From NCBI GenBank assembly GCA_900551755.1, contig URXK01000001.1, forward strand, positions 186,001 through 250,000: DNA of 64,000 nt, in the 5' to 3' direction. A program made the position numbers and the translations under genes. Numbering within the stretch: the first letter of the stretch is position 1; each line of letters starts with the position of its first letter. The notes under the pieces were generated by a model. That model was not told where the DNA came from. It searched no databases and saw nothing but the letters and a program-made list of their open reading frames with translations. Source of the DNA: an uncultured Eubacterium sp. Lineage in GTDB: Bacteria; Bacillota; Clostridia; Lachnospirales; CAG-274. Of this stretch, positions 26,080 through 35,346 are shown piece by piece.

Positions 26080-27303
26080 ATGAAAAAAGTTATAGTTATA
26101 GGTGGTGGACCAGCAGGAATGATGGCAGCTGGTCAAGCAGCCTTAAGAGGTAACACAGTTACTCTTATTGAAAAAATGAATAGAGTAGGAAGAAAGCTTT
26201 ACATAACAGGAAAGGGCAGATGTAATGTAACAAATGCTTCTGACCCAGAAGGTCTTATTGCTAACACACCAGGTAATCCATATTTCCTTTATAGTGCTTT
26301 TTACACATTCACTAGTGATAGCACTATGGAGTTTTTTGAACAACAAGGAGTGCCAGTAAAGGTTGAAAGAGGTAACAGAGTATTCCCTAAGTCTGAAAAA
26401 TCAAATGATATTGTAAGAGCTATGGAAAACTTTGTTAAAAAAAGTGGCGGTAAAATAATGTACGAAACAGAAGTTAGTGACATTATTATTGAAAATAATT
26501 GTGTTAAAGGCGTTAAATTGAAAAATGGCACAATCTTAGACTGTGATAGTATTGTTATTGCTACTGGTGGACTTTCTTATCCAATGACTGGTTCAACTGG
26601 TGATGGCTATAAATTTGCTAAGAAAGTTGGGCATACTGTTACTAAATGTTATCCGTCTTTAGTTCCTTTAAAGGCTAGTGAAAAGTGGATAAGTGATTTA
26701 ATGGGGTTAAGTCTTAAAAATATTAGCATTAAAGTCACTATTGATAATAAAGAGGTATATTCTGACTTTGGCGAAATGATGTTTACTCATTTTGGTGTAA
26801 CTGGTCCAGTTATACTTTCGGCTAGTAGATATATAAATGATAGATTAGATGAAAAGCCTGTTATACACATAGATTTGAAACCAGCTTTAAGTGATAAAGA
26901 ATTAGATAGTAGACTTTTAAAAGATTTTCATAAATATGTAAATAAAGATTTTAAAAATGCTCTTGATGACCTTCTTCCTCAAAAGTTAATTCCAGTTATA
27001 ATTAAGTTATCAGCTATTGATGAAAACAAAAAGGTAAATAGTATAACTAAAGAGGAAAGAACTAGGCTTTTGGAGCTAATTAAAAATCTTACAATAAATA
27101 TTACAGATACAAATGGTTATAATGAGGCTGTAGTTACTAGAGGTGGCATTTCTGTTGATGAAATTGACCCTTCAACTATGGAGTCTAAAATTGTAAGTGG
27201 TCTGTATTTTGCCGGAGAGGTTATTGATGTTGATAGTTTTACGGGAGGTTTTAATCTTCAAATTGCTTTTTCAACGGGTTATCTTGCCGGAACTAATTGC
27301 TAA
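26080..27303 (+). CDS. BaiN/HI0933-family FAD-dependent oxidoreductase
   Basis: A 407-residue flavoprotein. The N-terminal dinucleotide fold GGGPAGMMAAGQAALRG is near residues 7-23, followed by the family-specific VGRKLYITGKGRCNVTN near 39-55. A second FAD contact, SGLYFAGEVIDVDSFTGGFN, is near 373-392. Family members include a bile-acid 3-dehydro-4-reductase (BaiN) and many of unknown substrate; presence of the fold does not prove bile-acid activity. It is probably co-transcribed with rpiR upstream and aroH-cmk downstream. Confidence 0.92.
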   Translation: MKKVIVIGGGPAGMMAAGQAALRGNTVTLIEKMNRVGRKLYITGKGRCNVTNASDPEGLIANTPGNPYFLYSAFYTFTSDSTMEFFEQQGVPVKVERGNRVFPKSEKSNDIVRAMENFVKKSGGKIMYETEVSDIIIENNCVKGVKLKNGTILDCDSIVIATGGLSYPMTGSTGDGYKFAKKVGHTVTKCYPSLVPLKASEKWISDLMGLSLKNISIKVTIDNKEVYSDFGEMMFTHFGVTGPVILSASRYINDRLDEKPVIHIDLKPALSDKELDSRLLKDFHKYVNKDFKNALDDLLPQKLIPVIIKLSAIDENKKVNSITKEERTRLLELIKNLTINITDTNGYNEAVVTRGGISVDEIDPSTMESKIVSGLYFAGEVIDVDSFTGGFNLQIAFSTGYLAGTNC

Positions 27304-27317
27304 GGAGGAGAATACAA

Positions 27318-28343
27318 ATGACTTGTTGTATTCGAGGGGCTATTACTGCTGAAGAAAACAGTAAGGCTTGTATTTGGGAAAATACCAAAATAATGCTTAA
27401 TGAAATAATTGAGCAAAATAATTTGAATATTGACGATATTGTGTCTATATTGTTTACTTGCACTAGGGATTTAGATGAGGCATATCCTGCTGTTGCTGCT
27501 AGAGAAATTGGTATTGTAGATGCTGCATTAATGTGTGTTCAGGAACTTTATGTTAAGGGAAGCCTTGAAATGTGCATAAGAGTTGCTGTTAATGTTGAAA
27601 CTGATAAAAAGCAAAAGGATATGAAGCATATCTATTTAAAGGGTGCAGAAAGATTAAGACCAGATATAGTAAAAAAAAGTAAAATTGATGCTGTCGCTAT
27701 TGATGGACCAGCAGGTTCAGGCAAAAGCACTGTTGCTAAGTTAATATCTAAGGAATTAGGATATATATATGTAGATACTGGTGCAATGTATAGAACAGTT
27801 GGTTTATATTGCATTAACAATGGAATTAATCTTGATGATTGTGAAAGTATTGTTAAGGCTTTGCCTTTAATTGATATAAATATTGAGTTTGATTGTGGAA
27901 TACAAAAAATATTTTTAAACTCTAATGATGTAACAGATGAAATAAGAACTCAGCCTGTTGCAGAGGCAGCATCAAAGGTTGCTGTTATACCAGAGGTTAG
28001 AAAGTTACTTGTAGACCTACAGAGAAAGATTGCCGCTAACAAAAAAGTTGTTATGGATGGCAGAGATATTGGCACAAATGTACTCACAAATGCTAAGGTA
28101 AAAATTTATCTTGATGCTAAAGTTGAGGAAAGAGCCAAAAGACGATGTAATGAACTTAGCGAGAAGGGAATTTCCTTCGATTATAATAATATAATAAAAG
28201 AAATCATCCAGAGAGATGAACACGACAAAAACAGAAAGGCAAATCCTCTTAAAATTGCAGGTGATGCTGTAGTTGTTGATACAACGGGCTTGTCAATAGA
28301 GCAGGTTAAAAATAAAATTTTGGAGATTATAAAGAGCAAATAA
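27318..28343 (+). CDS. Chorismate mutase (AroH type) fused to cytidylate kinase
   Basis: A 341-residue fusion. Residues 1-118 match AroH chorismate mutase: the active-site residues known from B. subtilis AroH align as Arg6, Arg62, Cys73, Glu76, Arg88 and Tyr106. Residues 122-341 are a complete CMP kinase with the Walker loop GPAGSGKST (130-138), DTGAMYRTVGLY and MDGRDIGTNV. The linker is only a few residues (KKSK). The start is the ATG at 27318 after AGGAGG. It would convert chorismate to prephenate and phosphorylate (d)CMP, two unrelated steps. No frameshift or internal stop is seen. Confidence 0.94.
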   Translation: MTCCIRGAITAEENSKACIWENTKIMLNEIIEQNNLNIDDIVSILFTCTRDLDEAYPAVAAREIGIVDAALMCVQELYVKGSLEMCIRVAVNVETDKKQKDMKHIYLKGAERLRPDIVKKSKIDAVAIDGPAGSGKSTVAKLISKELGYIYVDTGAMYRTVGLYCINNGINLDDCESIVKALPLIDINIEFDCGIQKIFLNSNDVTDEIRTQPVAEAASKVAVIPEVRKLLVDLQRKIAANKKVVMDGRDIGTNVLTNAKVKIYLDAKVEERAKRRCNELSEKGISFDYNNIIKEIIQRDEHDKNRKANPLKIAGDAVVVDTTGLSIEQVKNKILEIIKSK

Positions 28344-28354
28344 CGGAGGTAATT

Positions 28355-30280
28355 ATGGAAATTATTCTTGCTAAGTCTGCCGGTTTTTGCTTTGGTGTTA
28401 AAAGGGCTGTAGATTATGCTTACAGCAAGGCTGGAAAAGGTGATATATATACCTATGGACCTATTATACACAATAAGGAGGTTACTGGTGACCTTGATAA
28501 AAAGGGTGTCCACGTAATTGAAAACCTTGATGATGTAAAATCTGGTGAAATAATAATTCGTTCCCACGGTGTTCCACCTAGTGTATATGAGGCTTTAGAA
28601 AAAAGAGGCCTTGAATATACTGATTGCACTTGTCCTTTTGTTAAAAAAATTCATAATATAGTGAAAGATAACTATAATAAGGGTAAGAGAATAATAATTG
28701 TGGGTAACAAGTCACATCCTGAAATTATAGGTATTAATGGTTGGTGTAAAAATTCTGCCATTACTATTAATTCTCTTGAAGAAGCAGAAAATGCTGAAAT
28801 TGAAAAGGGAGTTGATTATGCCTTAGTTGTTCAGACAACTTTTCAGACTGATGTGTTTGAAAGTATTATTGCTTGCTTAAATAAAAAAAGTGATAATATT
28901 GAAATATTTAGAACAATATGTTCAGCCACAGGCGATAGACAAAAAGAGGCTGTTGAGATTGCTAAAGTTGCTGACCAAATGATAGTTTTAGGCGACAAAA
29001 GTAGCTCTAACACAAGAAAATTATACGAAATAAGCAAAAAATATTGCAAAAATGTCTATTTATGTGAAAGAATTTGCGATTTAGAGTTGCAAAAAATAAA
29101 AAATAATGGTACAATGGGAATAACCGCCGGTGCATCTACGCCATCGGTTATAATAAAGGAGGCAGTAAACGCTATGAGTGAAATGGAAAACAAATCTTTT
29201 GAAGAAATGCTTGATAGTTCTTTAGTTACTTTAAGAACTGGTCAAATTGTTAAGGGTAAGGTAATCAGTGTATCAGCTACAGGTGAGGTTGCTGTAGATT
29301 TAGGATATAAGTCTGATGGTATAATTGCTAGATCAGAATTTTCTGATGATGCAAATGTAAATCCAGCTGAGGTTGTTAAGGCTGGTGACGAAATTGAAGT
29401 ATTCGTTGTTAGAGTTAATGATGGCGACGGTAATGTTCAGCTTTCTAAGAAGAAGGTTGATGCTGACAAGAACTATGTTGTTATCGAAGAAGCATTTAAC
29501 AATGGTACACCTGTTAAGGGTAAGGTTACTGAGCAGGTTAAGGGTGGCTTAATTGCTATCGTTAACGGTGCTAGAGTATTCGTTCCTTCTTCTCAGATTT
29601 CTAACAGATATGTTGAAGATTTATCTTCTTTCATTGGTAAGGAATTTGATTTTGAAGTTCTTGAATTTGACAAGTCTAAGAGAAGAATTGTTGTAGGTAG
29701 AAAGGCTCTTGCTCAGAAGGAAATTGATGCTAAGAGAGCTGAAGTATTCTCTGCAATTAAGGTTGGCGACAAGATTAATGGTAAGGTTAGCAGAATTGTA
29801 GAATTCGGTGCTTTTGTTGACCTTGGTGGTGTTGACGGTCTTATCCACATCTCTGAAATGAGCTGGGGTAGAGTAAAGAAGGTTACTGATGTATTAAGCG
29901 TTGGTGATGATGTTACTGTTACAGTTCTTGATGTTAACCCAGAAAAGGGTAAGATTTCTTTATCTCTTAAGGATTTAAACGCTGACCCTTGGAAGGATGC
30001 TGCTACTAAGTACGCTGTTGGCAATGTTGTAACAGGTAAGGTAGTAAGAATGGTTCCTTTCGGTGCTTTTGTTGAGCTTGAAGAAGGCGTTGACGGTTTA
30101 GTTCATATTTCTCAGATTGCTTACAAGCACGTTGAAAAGCCTGAGGACGAATTAACTATTGGTCAGGAAATTCAGGCTAAGGTTACTGAGCTTGATTTAG
30201 ATGCTAAGAAGATTAGCTTAAGCATTAAGGAAACTCTTGAAAAGCCAGCTAAGGCTAACAAGGCTGAAGATGCTGAGTAA
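28355..30280 (+). CDS. ispH: IspH (HMBPP reductase) fused to ribosomal protein S1-like domains
   Basis: A 641-residue fusion known in Clostridia. Residues 1-280 are 4-hydroxy-3-methylbut-2-enyl diphosphate reductase, the last MEP isoprenoid step, with cluster cysteines in GFCFGVKRAV, DCTCPFVKKIH and RTICSATGDRQ, plus the GITAGAST substrate loop. Residues about 295-635 hold four S1 RNA-binding repeats (for example VGDKINGKVSRIVEFGAFVDL). Codon bias sharpens in the S1 part, in keeping with high ribosomal expression. GGAGG precedes the ATG, 11 bases after aroH-cmk. Confidence 0.97.
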   Translation: MEIILAKSAGFCFGVKRAVDYAYSKAGKGDIYTYGPIIHNKEVTGDLDKKGVHVIENLDDVKSGEIIIRSHGVPPSVYEALEKRGLEYTDCTCPFVKKIHNIVKDNYNKGKRIIIVGNKSHPEIIGINGWCKNSAITINSLEEAENAEIEKGVDYALVVQTTFQTDVFESIIACLNKKSDNIEIFRTICSATGDRQKEAVEIAKVADQMIVLGDKSSSNTRKLYEISKKYCKNVYLCERICDLELQKIKNNGTMGITAGASTPSVIIKEAVNAMSEMENKSFEEMLDSSLVTLRTGQIVKGKVISVSATGEVAVDLGYKSDGIIARSEFSDDANVNPAEVVKAGDEIEVFVVRVNDGDGNVQLSKKKVDADKNYVVIEEAFNNGTPVKGKVTEQVKGGLIAIVNGARVFVPSSQISNRYVEDLSSFIGKEFDFEVLEFDKSKRRIVVGRKALAQKEIDAKRAEVFSAIKVGDKINGKVSRIVEFGAFVDLGGVDGLIHISEMSWGRVKKVTDVLSVGDDVTVTVLDVNPEKGKISLSLKDLNADPWKDAATKYAVGNVVTGKVVRMVPFGAFVELEEGVDGLVHISQIAYKHVEKPEDELTIGQEIQAKVTELDLDAKKISLSIKETLEKPAKANKAEDAE

Positions 30281-30332
30281 TTAATTTTCTCGTAACTTTT
30301 AAAAAACTATATATTTTAAAGGAGTGACAATA

Positions 30333-31463
30333 ATGAAGTTAAATCGTGTTTTAGCTTTATTAACTGCAGGTTTAATGACATTGTCTTTTGCTGGTTGTGG
30401 TTCAACAGGTGGCAGTGACAGTGCAGATGCTTCTACATTTAAGATTGGTGGTATTGGACCTCTTACTGGTGATGCTGCTAGTTATGGTACTTCTGTTAAG
30501 AATGGTGCACAGATTGCTGTTGATGAAATTAACGAAGCAGGTGGTGTAAATGGTCAGAAGTTTGAATTAATGTTTGAAGATGACCAGTGTGATGCTGAAA
30601 AGTCTGTAAATGCTTACAATACACTTATGGACAAGGGTGCTAATGCTATTGTTGGTGCTACAACAAGTGCTTGTTCTATTGCTGTAAGTGCAGCTAGTGT
30701 AAACGATGGTATTCTCCAGATTACACCAAGTGGTTCTGCAGCTGATTGTACTAAGGAGTCTAACACATTTAGAATTTGCTTTACTGACCCAGTACAGGGT
30801 GAAACAATGGCAAAGTCTATGACAGATAGAGGCCTTAAGAATGTTGCAATTATCTATGATAATGGTGATGAATACAGTAAGGGTATCCACGATGCTTTTG
30901 TTGCTAAGTTTAAGGAGTTTGGTGGCAATATTGCTGCTGACGAATCTTTCACTTCTGGTGATGTAGACTTTAATACTCAGCTTACAAAGATTAAGTCATC
31001 TGGTGCTGATTGTCTTTTCTTACCAATTTATTATACAGAAGTTGCTTATATTACTGACCAGGCAGCAGCTTTAGGTATGACTTTACCTTTATTTGGCTGT
31101 GATGGTTGGGATGGTGTTATTAAGCAGTTAAATGGTGATACTTCTAAGATTAATGGTGCTACATTCTTAACACCTTTTGTTTCAACTGACCCAGATGAAA
31201 AGGTTAAGAAGTTTGTAGAAACATATAAGACTTTATACAATGCTGAGCCTGATCAGTTCGCAGCAGATAGCTACGATGCTGTATATGCTATTAAGCTTGC
31301 TATTGAGAAGGCTGGAGATACTTCTAGCGAAGCTTTAATTGCAGCTATGACTCAGATTACTGTTGATGGTCTTACTGGCGAAATGACATTTGATGAAAAT
31401 GGTGAGCCAATTAAGTCTGCTAAGTTTGCTGTTATTAAAGACGGTGCTTACACAGTAGAGTAA
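30333..31463 (+). CDS. livJ: Branched-chain amino acid ABC transporter, substrate-binding lipoprotein
   Basis: A 376-residue exported lipoprotein. The signal peptide MKLNRVLALLTAGLMTLSFA ends at the lipobox Cys (LSFAGCG). The mature part is a periplasmic-binding type 1 fold with KIGGIGPLTGDAASYGTS. ATG at 30333 follows GGAG; the GTG at 30324 overlaps the ribosome site. It is first in a complete liv operon. A hairpin after the gene should raise its expression over the permease genes. Leu/Ile/Val is the family default, but other amino acids are possible. Confidence 0.95.
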   Translation: MKLNRVLALLTAGLMTLSFAGCGSTGGSDSADASTFKIGGIGPLTGDAASYGTSVKNGAQIAVDEINEAGGVNGQKFELMFEDDQCDAEKSVNAYNTLMDKGANAIVGATTSACSIAVSAASVNDGILQITPSGSAADCTKESNTFRICFTDPVQGETMAKSMTDRGLKNVAIIYDNGDEYSKGIHDAFVAKFKEFGGNIAADESFTSGDVDFNTQLTKIKSSGADCLFLPIYYTEVAYITDQAAALGMTLPLFGCDGWDGVIKQLNGDTSKINGATFLTPFVSTDPDEKVKKFVETYKTLYNAEPDQFAADSYDAVYAIKLAIEKAGDTSSEALIAAMTQITVDGLTGEMTFDENGEPIKSAKFAVIKDGAYTVE

Positions 31464-31487
31464 TTAATAATATTTTGTTTTATTATT

Positions 31488-31518
31488 GATAGCATTGGAG
31501 TTTTTCTTCAATGCTATC
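31488..31518 (+). terminator. Intra-operon hairpin after livJ
   Basis: Arms GATAGCATTG and CAATGCTATC with an 11-base loop, then TTAATTTT. It probably acts as a partial terminator or mRNA stabiliser. Confidence 0.7.
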
Positions 31519-31543
31519 TTAATTTTAGAAAGGAGGAAATAAA

Positions 31544-32431
31544 TTGCAAGGTTTAATTACATTTATTCAACAGTTTATAAATGGTTTGAGCTTAGGCAGT
31601 GTTTATGCCTTAATGGCTCTTGGTTACACTATGGTTTATGGTATTGCTAAAATGCTTAATTTTGCTCACGGTGACATTATAATGGTTGGTGCATATACAG
31701 TGTCTGTAGTTTGCACTACAATGGGACTTTCTCCTGTAATTGCTGTAATTGCTAGTGCAGTTATATGTACAGTTCTCGGTGTTACTATAGAGAAAATTGC
31801 TTATAAGCCGTTGAGAAGTGCATCACCTCTTGCTGTTCTTATTACAGCCATTGGTGTGAGCTTTTTCTTACAAAGTGTTGCTTTGCTTATATTTGGTTCA
31901 AATGCCAAAAAAGTGCCACCAGTTGTTTCACTTAATAGTATTAAGATAGGTAATGTTGATTTATCTGGTGTTGCTATTATTATCATTGGCGTTACAATAC
32001 TTATTATGATTGGACTTTCATTGTTTATTAATTGTACTAAGGTGGGCAAGGCTATGCTTGCTGTATCTGAGGATAAAGGTGCAGCTGAATTAATGGGTAT
32101 CAATGTTAATGCAACAATTTCACTTACATTTGCTATTGGTTCAGCTTTAGCTGCTGTTGCAGGTGTACTTTTTGTTAGTTCTTATGGTTATGTTGACCCA
32201 TATACAGGTGCGTTACCTGGTATTAAAGCCTTTGTAGCCGCTGTTCTTGGTGGCATTGGTTCAATACCTGGTGCTATGCTTGGTGGCGTAATATTAGGTG
32301 TTATTGAAAGTTTGTCAAAGGCATATATTTCAACTAATTTATCAGATGCTATTGTATTTGGTGTGCTTATTGTAGTGCTTCTTGTTAAGCCTACTGGTAT
32401 ACTTGGCAAAAAGAAAATAACAAAGGTTTAA
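31544..32431 (+). CDS. livH: Branched-chain amino acid ABC transporter permease LivH
   Basis: A 295-residue inner-membrane permease with about eight hydrophobic segments. The family motif GLSLGSVYALMALGYTMVYGI lies near residues 12-32, and the EAA-like loop AAELMGINVNATISLTFAIGS near 182-202. The start is a TTG at 31544, seven bases after AGGAGG. It pairs with LivM to form the channel. Confidence 0.96.
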   Translation: MQGLITFIQQFINGLSLGSVYALMALGYTMVYGIAKMLNFAHGDIIMVGAYTVSVVCTTMGLSPVIAVIASAVICTVLGVTIEKIAYKPLRSASPLAVLITAIGVSFFLQSVALLIFGSNAKKVPPVVSLNSIKIGNVDLSGVAIIIIGVTILIMIGLSLFINCTKVGKAMLAVSEDKGAAELMGINVNATISLTFAIGSALAAVAGVLFVSSYGYVDPYTGALPGIKAFVAAVLGGIGSIPGAMLGGVILGVIESLSKAYISTNLSDAIVFGVLIVVLLVKPTGILGKKKITKV

Positions 32432-32446
32432 TAAAGGGTGGTTATT

Positions 32447-33388
32447 ATGAAGAATAAAAAGAATATTATTTATGCAATTATTACAGTAGTTGTATTTATA
32501 GCCCTTTTTGCCTTAGTTGAAGCAGGAGTGTTAAGTAGACAATATCAGGGCTTATTAGTACCTATTGGTGTTAATATTATGCTTGCTGTGTCATTAAATC
32601 TTATTGTTGGTTTTTTAGGTGAGCTTTCATTAGGTCACGCTGGCTTTATGTCAGTTGGTGCTTATGCAGGCTGTTTATTTACAGTTCACGCTAATTTGCC
32701 AACTATGGTTGAGCTTCCATTAGCTCTTATTATTGGTGGTTTAGTTGCAGCAGTTTTTGGTCTTATTATTGGTATTCCAGCTCTTAGATTAAAGGGTGAC
32801 TACCTTGCTATTGTAACCCTTGGTTTTGGCGAGATAATTCGTTCAGTATTTAACTCCCTTGACTTTTTAGGTGGTTCAGGTGGTTTAAAGGGTATTGAAA
32901 AATCAAGTAATTATATTATGGCTTATGTTCTTGTTGTTATTACTGTGTTAGTAATTGGTAATCTTATTAACTCTAAGCACGGTAGAGCAATCAAGTCAAT
33001 TAGAGATAATGTAATTGCAGCAGAGTCTGTAGGTGTTAATGTTGTTTATTATAAGATACTTGCTTTTGTTCTTTCAGCTTTCTTTGCTGGCGTAGCAGGT
33101 GTTTTATATGGTCACAATTTAGCTATATTAAAGCCTGCAACATTTAACTTTAACAAGTCTATAGAAATTCTTGTTATGGTTGTATTAGGCGGTATGGGTA
33201 ATATTCCTGGTAGTATTATTGCTGCTATTATACTTACAATATTGCCAGAGGTATTAAGATTTTTAGCAGATTATAGAATGTTGCTTTATGCAATTGCTCT
33301 TATAATAATGATGTTATTTAGTTCAAATCCAACTCTTGTTGCCTTTAGACAGAGATTATTTGGAAAAAAGAAAAAGGGAGGTAAGTAA
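32447..33388 (+). CDS. livM: Branched-chain amino acid ABC transporter permease LivM
   Basis: A 313-residue permease with about nine hydrophobic segments. The motifs LNLIVGFLGELSLGHAGFM near residues 46-64 and ALRLKGDYLAIVTLGFGEI near 110-128 are typical. I use the ATG at 32447 after AGGGTGG; a GTG nine bases upstream is less likely. It lies between livH and livG. Confidence 0.96.
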   Translation: MKNKKNIIYAIITVVVFIALFALVEAGVLSRQYQGLLVPIGVNIMLAVSLNLIVGFLGELSLGHAGFMSVGAYAGCLFTVHANLPTMVELPLALIIGGLVAAVFGLIIGIPALRLKGDYLAIVTLGFGEIIRSVFNSLDFLGGSGGLKGIEKSSNYIMAYVLVVITVLVIGNLINSKHGRAIKSIRDNVIAAESVGVNVVYYKILAFVLSAFFAGVAGVLYGHNLAILKPATFNFNKSIEILVMVVLGGMGNIPGSIIAAIILTILPEVLRFLADYRMLLYAIALIIMMLFSSNPTLVAFRQRLFGKKKKGGK

Positions 33389-33390
33389 TT

Positions 33391-34149
33391 ATGGCTTTAT
33401 TAGAGGTTAAAGAATTAGGTATCTCCTTTGGTGGACTTAGAGCTGTTGATAACTTTAATTTAACTATTGAAGACGGTCAGCTTTATGGTCTTATTGGTCC
33501 TAATGGTGCTGGTAAAACTACTATATTTAATTTACTTACTGGAGTTTATAAGCCAACAGATGGTTCATTTAAGTTTGATGGTCAAGAAATGTCTGGCAAA
33601 TCTCCAATTCAGATTAATAAAAGTGGTATTGCTAGAACATTCCAGAATATAAGACTTTTTTCTCAAATGTCTGTTATTGACAATGTTAAGGTTGGTTTAA
33701 GCAATCAGTATGATTATTCAGTTTTTGATAGTATCTTAAGATTGCCTAAGCATAAGTCAGGCGAAAAACTTATGACAGAAAAAGCAATGGAAATATTGAA
33801 GATATTTGATTTAGATGGTGAAGCTGACTATTTATCAAGCAACTTGCCTTATGGTAAGCAAAGAAAACTTGAAATAGCTAGAGCTTTAGCAACTAATCCT
33901 AAGTTATTGCTTTTAGATGAGCCTGCTGCTGGTATGAACCCAGCTGAAACTGAAGAATTGATGAATACTATTGCTCTTATAAGAGATAAGTTTAAAATTT
34001 CTATTTTACTTATTGAACACGATATGTCTCTTGTAATGGGTATTTGTGAAAAAATAGTTGTTCTTGAATACGGCAGAGTAATATGTGATGATATTCCTGA
34101 AAAGGTTATTAACAATCCTAGAGTTATTTCTGCTTATTTAGGTGATTAA
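33391..34149 (+). CDS. livG: Branched-chain amino acid ABC transporter ATP-binding protein LivG
   Basis: A 252-residue ATPase of the NBD superfamily. Walker A is GPNGAGKTT near residues 36-44. The signature region is unusual: NLPYGKQRKLEIARALA, where the family has YGxQRxLEIARALA. Walker B is LLLLDEPAAGMNP, followed by the switch His in LLIEHDMSLVMG. GGAGG precedes the ATG, which is two bases after livM. Confidence 0.97.
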   Translation: MALLEVKELGISFGGLRAVDNFNLTIEDGQLYGLIGPNGAGKTTIFNLLTGVYKPTDGSFKFDGQEMSGKSPIQINKSGIARTFQNIRLFSQMSVIDNVKVGLSNQYDYSVFDSILRLPKHKSGEKLMTEKAMEILKIFDLDGEADYLSSNLPYGKQRKLEIARALATNPKLLLLDEPAAGMNPAETEELMNTIALIRDKFKISILLIEHDMSLVMGICEKIVVLEYGRVICDDIPEKVINNPRVISAYLGD

Positions 34150-34163
34150 GGAGGTGGAGAAGT

Positions 34164-34868
34164 TTGCTTAAGGTTAATGATTTGAATGTGCATTATGGTG
34201 CTATTCACGCTATAAAAGGTATTTCATTTGAAGTTAATGAAGGAGAAATTGTTTCTCTTATTGGAGCTAATGGTGCTGGCAAGACTACAACTCTCCACAG
34301 TGTTTCTGGTTTACTTAAATCAAGTGGAGGTTCTGTAGAATTTTTAGGCAAAAATATAACAGGCTTAACAGCTGATAAAATTGTAAAACTTGGTATTGGT
34401 CACGTTCCTGAAGGTAGACGAGTATTTCAAGAGCTTTCAGTTCACGAAAATCTTGAACTTGGTGCTTTTTCTGTAAAGGATAAAAACTTTATAAAGAATG
34501 AGTATGAAAGAGTTATGGAACTTTTTCCTAGATTAAAGGAAAGAAGAAAACAGCTTGCTGGTACTCTTTCTGGTGGTGAGCAGCAGATGCTTGCAATGGG
34601 TAGAGCTTTAATGAGCCAGCCTAAGATGCTTTTGCTTGATGAACCATCAATGGGTCTTGCTCCTATTATTGTTAAGGATATTTTTGAAATTATCAAGACT
34701 TGTAATGATGAGGGTATGACTATTCTCCTTGTTGAGCAGAATGCAAAAATGGCTTTATCTATTTCAAATAGAGCCTATGTTCTTGAAACAGGTAAAATCG
34801 TTATGTCAGGTGATGCTGGTAAACTTCTTAATGATGATAGAGTTAAAAAGGCTTATTTAGGTGGCTGA
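34164..34868 (+). CDS. livF: Branched-chain amino acid ABC transporter ATP-binding protein LivF
   Basis: A 234-residue ATPase. Walker A is GANGAGKTTTL near residues 34-44, the signature is LSGGEQQMLAMGRALM, Walker B MLLLDEPSMGLAP, and LLVEQNAKMAL carries the Q/N-type switch found in LivF. The start is TTG at 34164, nine bases after AGGAGG. It is last in the operon, before a strong terminator. Confidence 0.97.
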   Translation: MLKVNDLNVHYGAIHAIKGISFEVNEGEIVSLIGANGAGKTTTLHSVSGLLKSSGGSVEFLGKNITGLTADKIVKLGIGHVPEGRRVFQELSVHENLELGAFSVKDKNFIKNEYERVMELFPRLKERRKQLAGTLSGGEQQMLAMGRALMSQPKMLLLDEPSMGLAPIIVKDIFEIIKTCNDEGMTILLVEQNAKMALSISNRAYVLETGKIVMSGDAGKLLNDDRVKKAYLGG

Positions 34869-34881
34869 TGATTAACTTATG

Positions 34882-34916
34882 AACAGACTATGATTTTGGG
34901 TCATAGTCTGTTTTTT
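34882..34916 (+). terminator. Terminator of the liv operon
   Basis: Arms AACAGACTATGA and TCATAGTCTGTT, then a T run. Confidence 0.93.
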
Positions 34917-35287
34917 GTTTGTTTTTAATAAAATACTAGTAAAAAAGTTTATAAAACAAGAAATAACTTTAATACATAACTTAAAATAAATAGGTTAGCT
35001 AAATATAATTAAGTCATATACTATATAACTTATACACTTTTAGAATTGTTTTTGCAAAATTAATATGTTAGAAATATTTTCTTCACAAAAAATTAATTGT
35101 TTAAAAATTGCCTTATATTTTGATTAAAAATAAATAAATATGTTGTTGAACATTGCTAAAAAGTGGCGTGCAATATGGTAAAAATTGACATAAAATACCA
35201 ATAAGTAATAATAATTATCAAAATTTCAAGAAAAAAGTAATAAAAAATATCTATATATGTTATATTATGATTGATTATTCTTACTAC
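34917..35287. other. AT-rich gap between liv and atp operons
   Basis: About 370 bases of very AT-rich sequence with no credible gene or repeat. A single TTAGCTAA palindrome occurs near 34996, without the spacing of the iron-operon repeats. Confidence 0.6.
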
Positions 35288-35316
35288 TTGACAAATTTTA
35301 AACAAAGTTCTAAAAT
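35288..35316 (+). promoter_or_regulatory. Promoter of the ATP synthase operon
   Basis: TTGACA (35288-35293), a 17-base spacer and TAAAAT (35311-35316), about 30 bases before atpB. Confidence 0.85.
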
Positions 35317-35346
35317 AAAGCAAAATTGATATGGAGGTGAGGATTT

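Noticed and set aside
26080-27303. Bile-acid reductase (BaiN) function
   Set aside because: The fold is shared by many flavoproteins and no other bai gene is in the window.
28355-30280. IspH-S1 fusion as a new architecture
   Set aside because: This fusion is well known in Clostridia, so it is annotated but not reported as novel.
34990-35002. TTAGCTAA palindrome as a further iron operator
   Set aside because: It has no six-base centre like the four repeats at 41599-41776 and lies in featureless AT-rich sequence.
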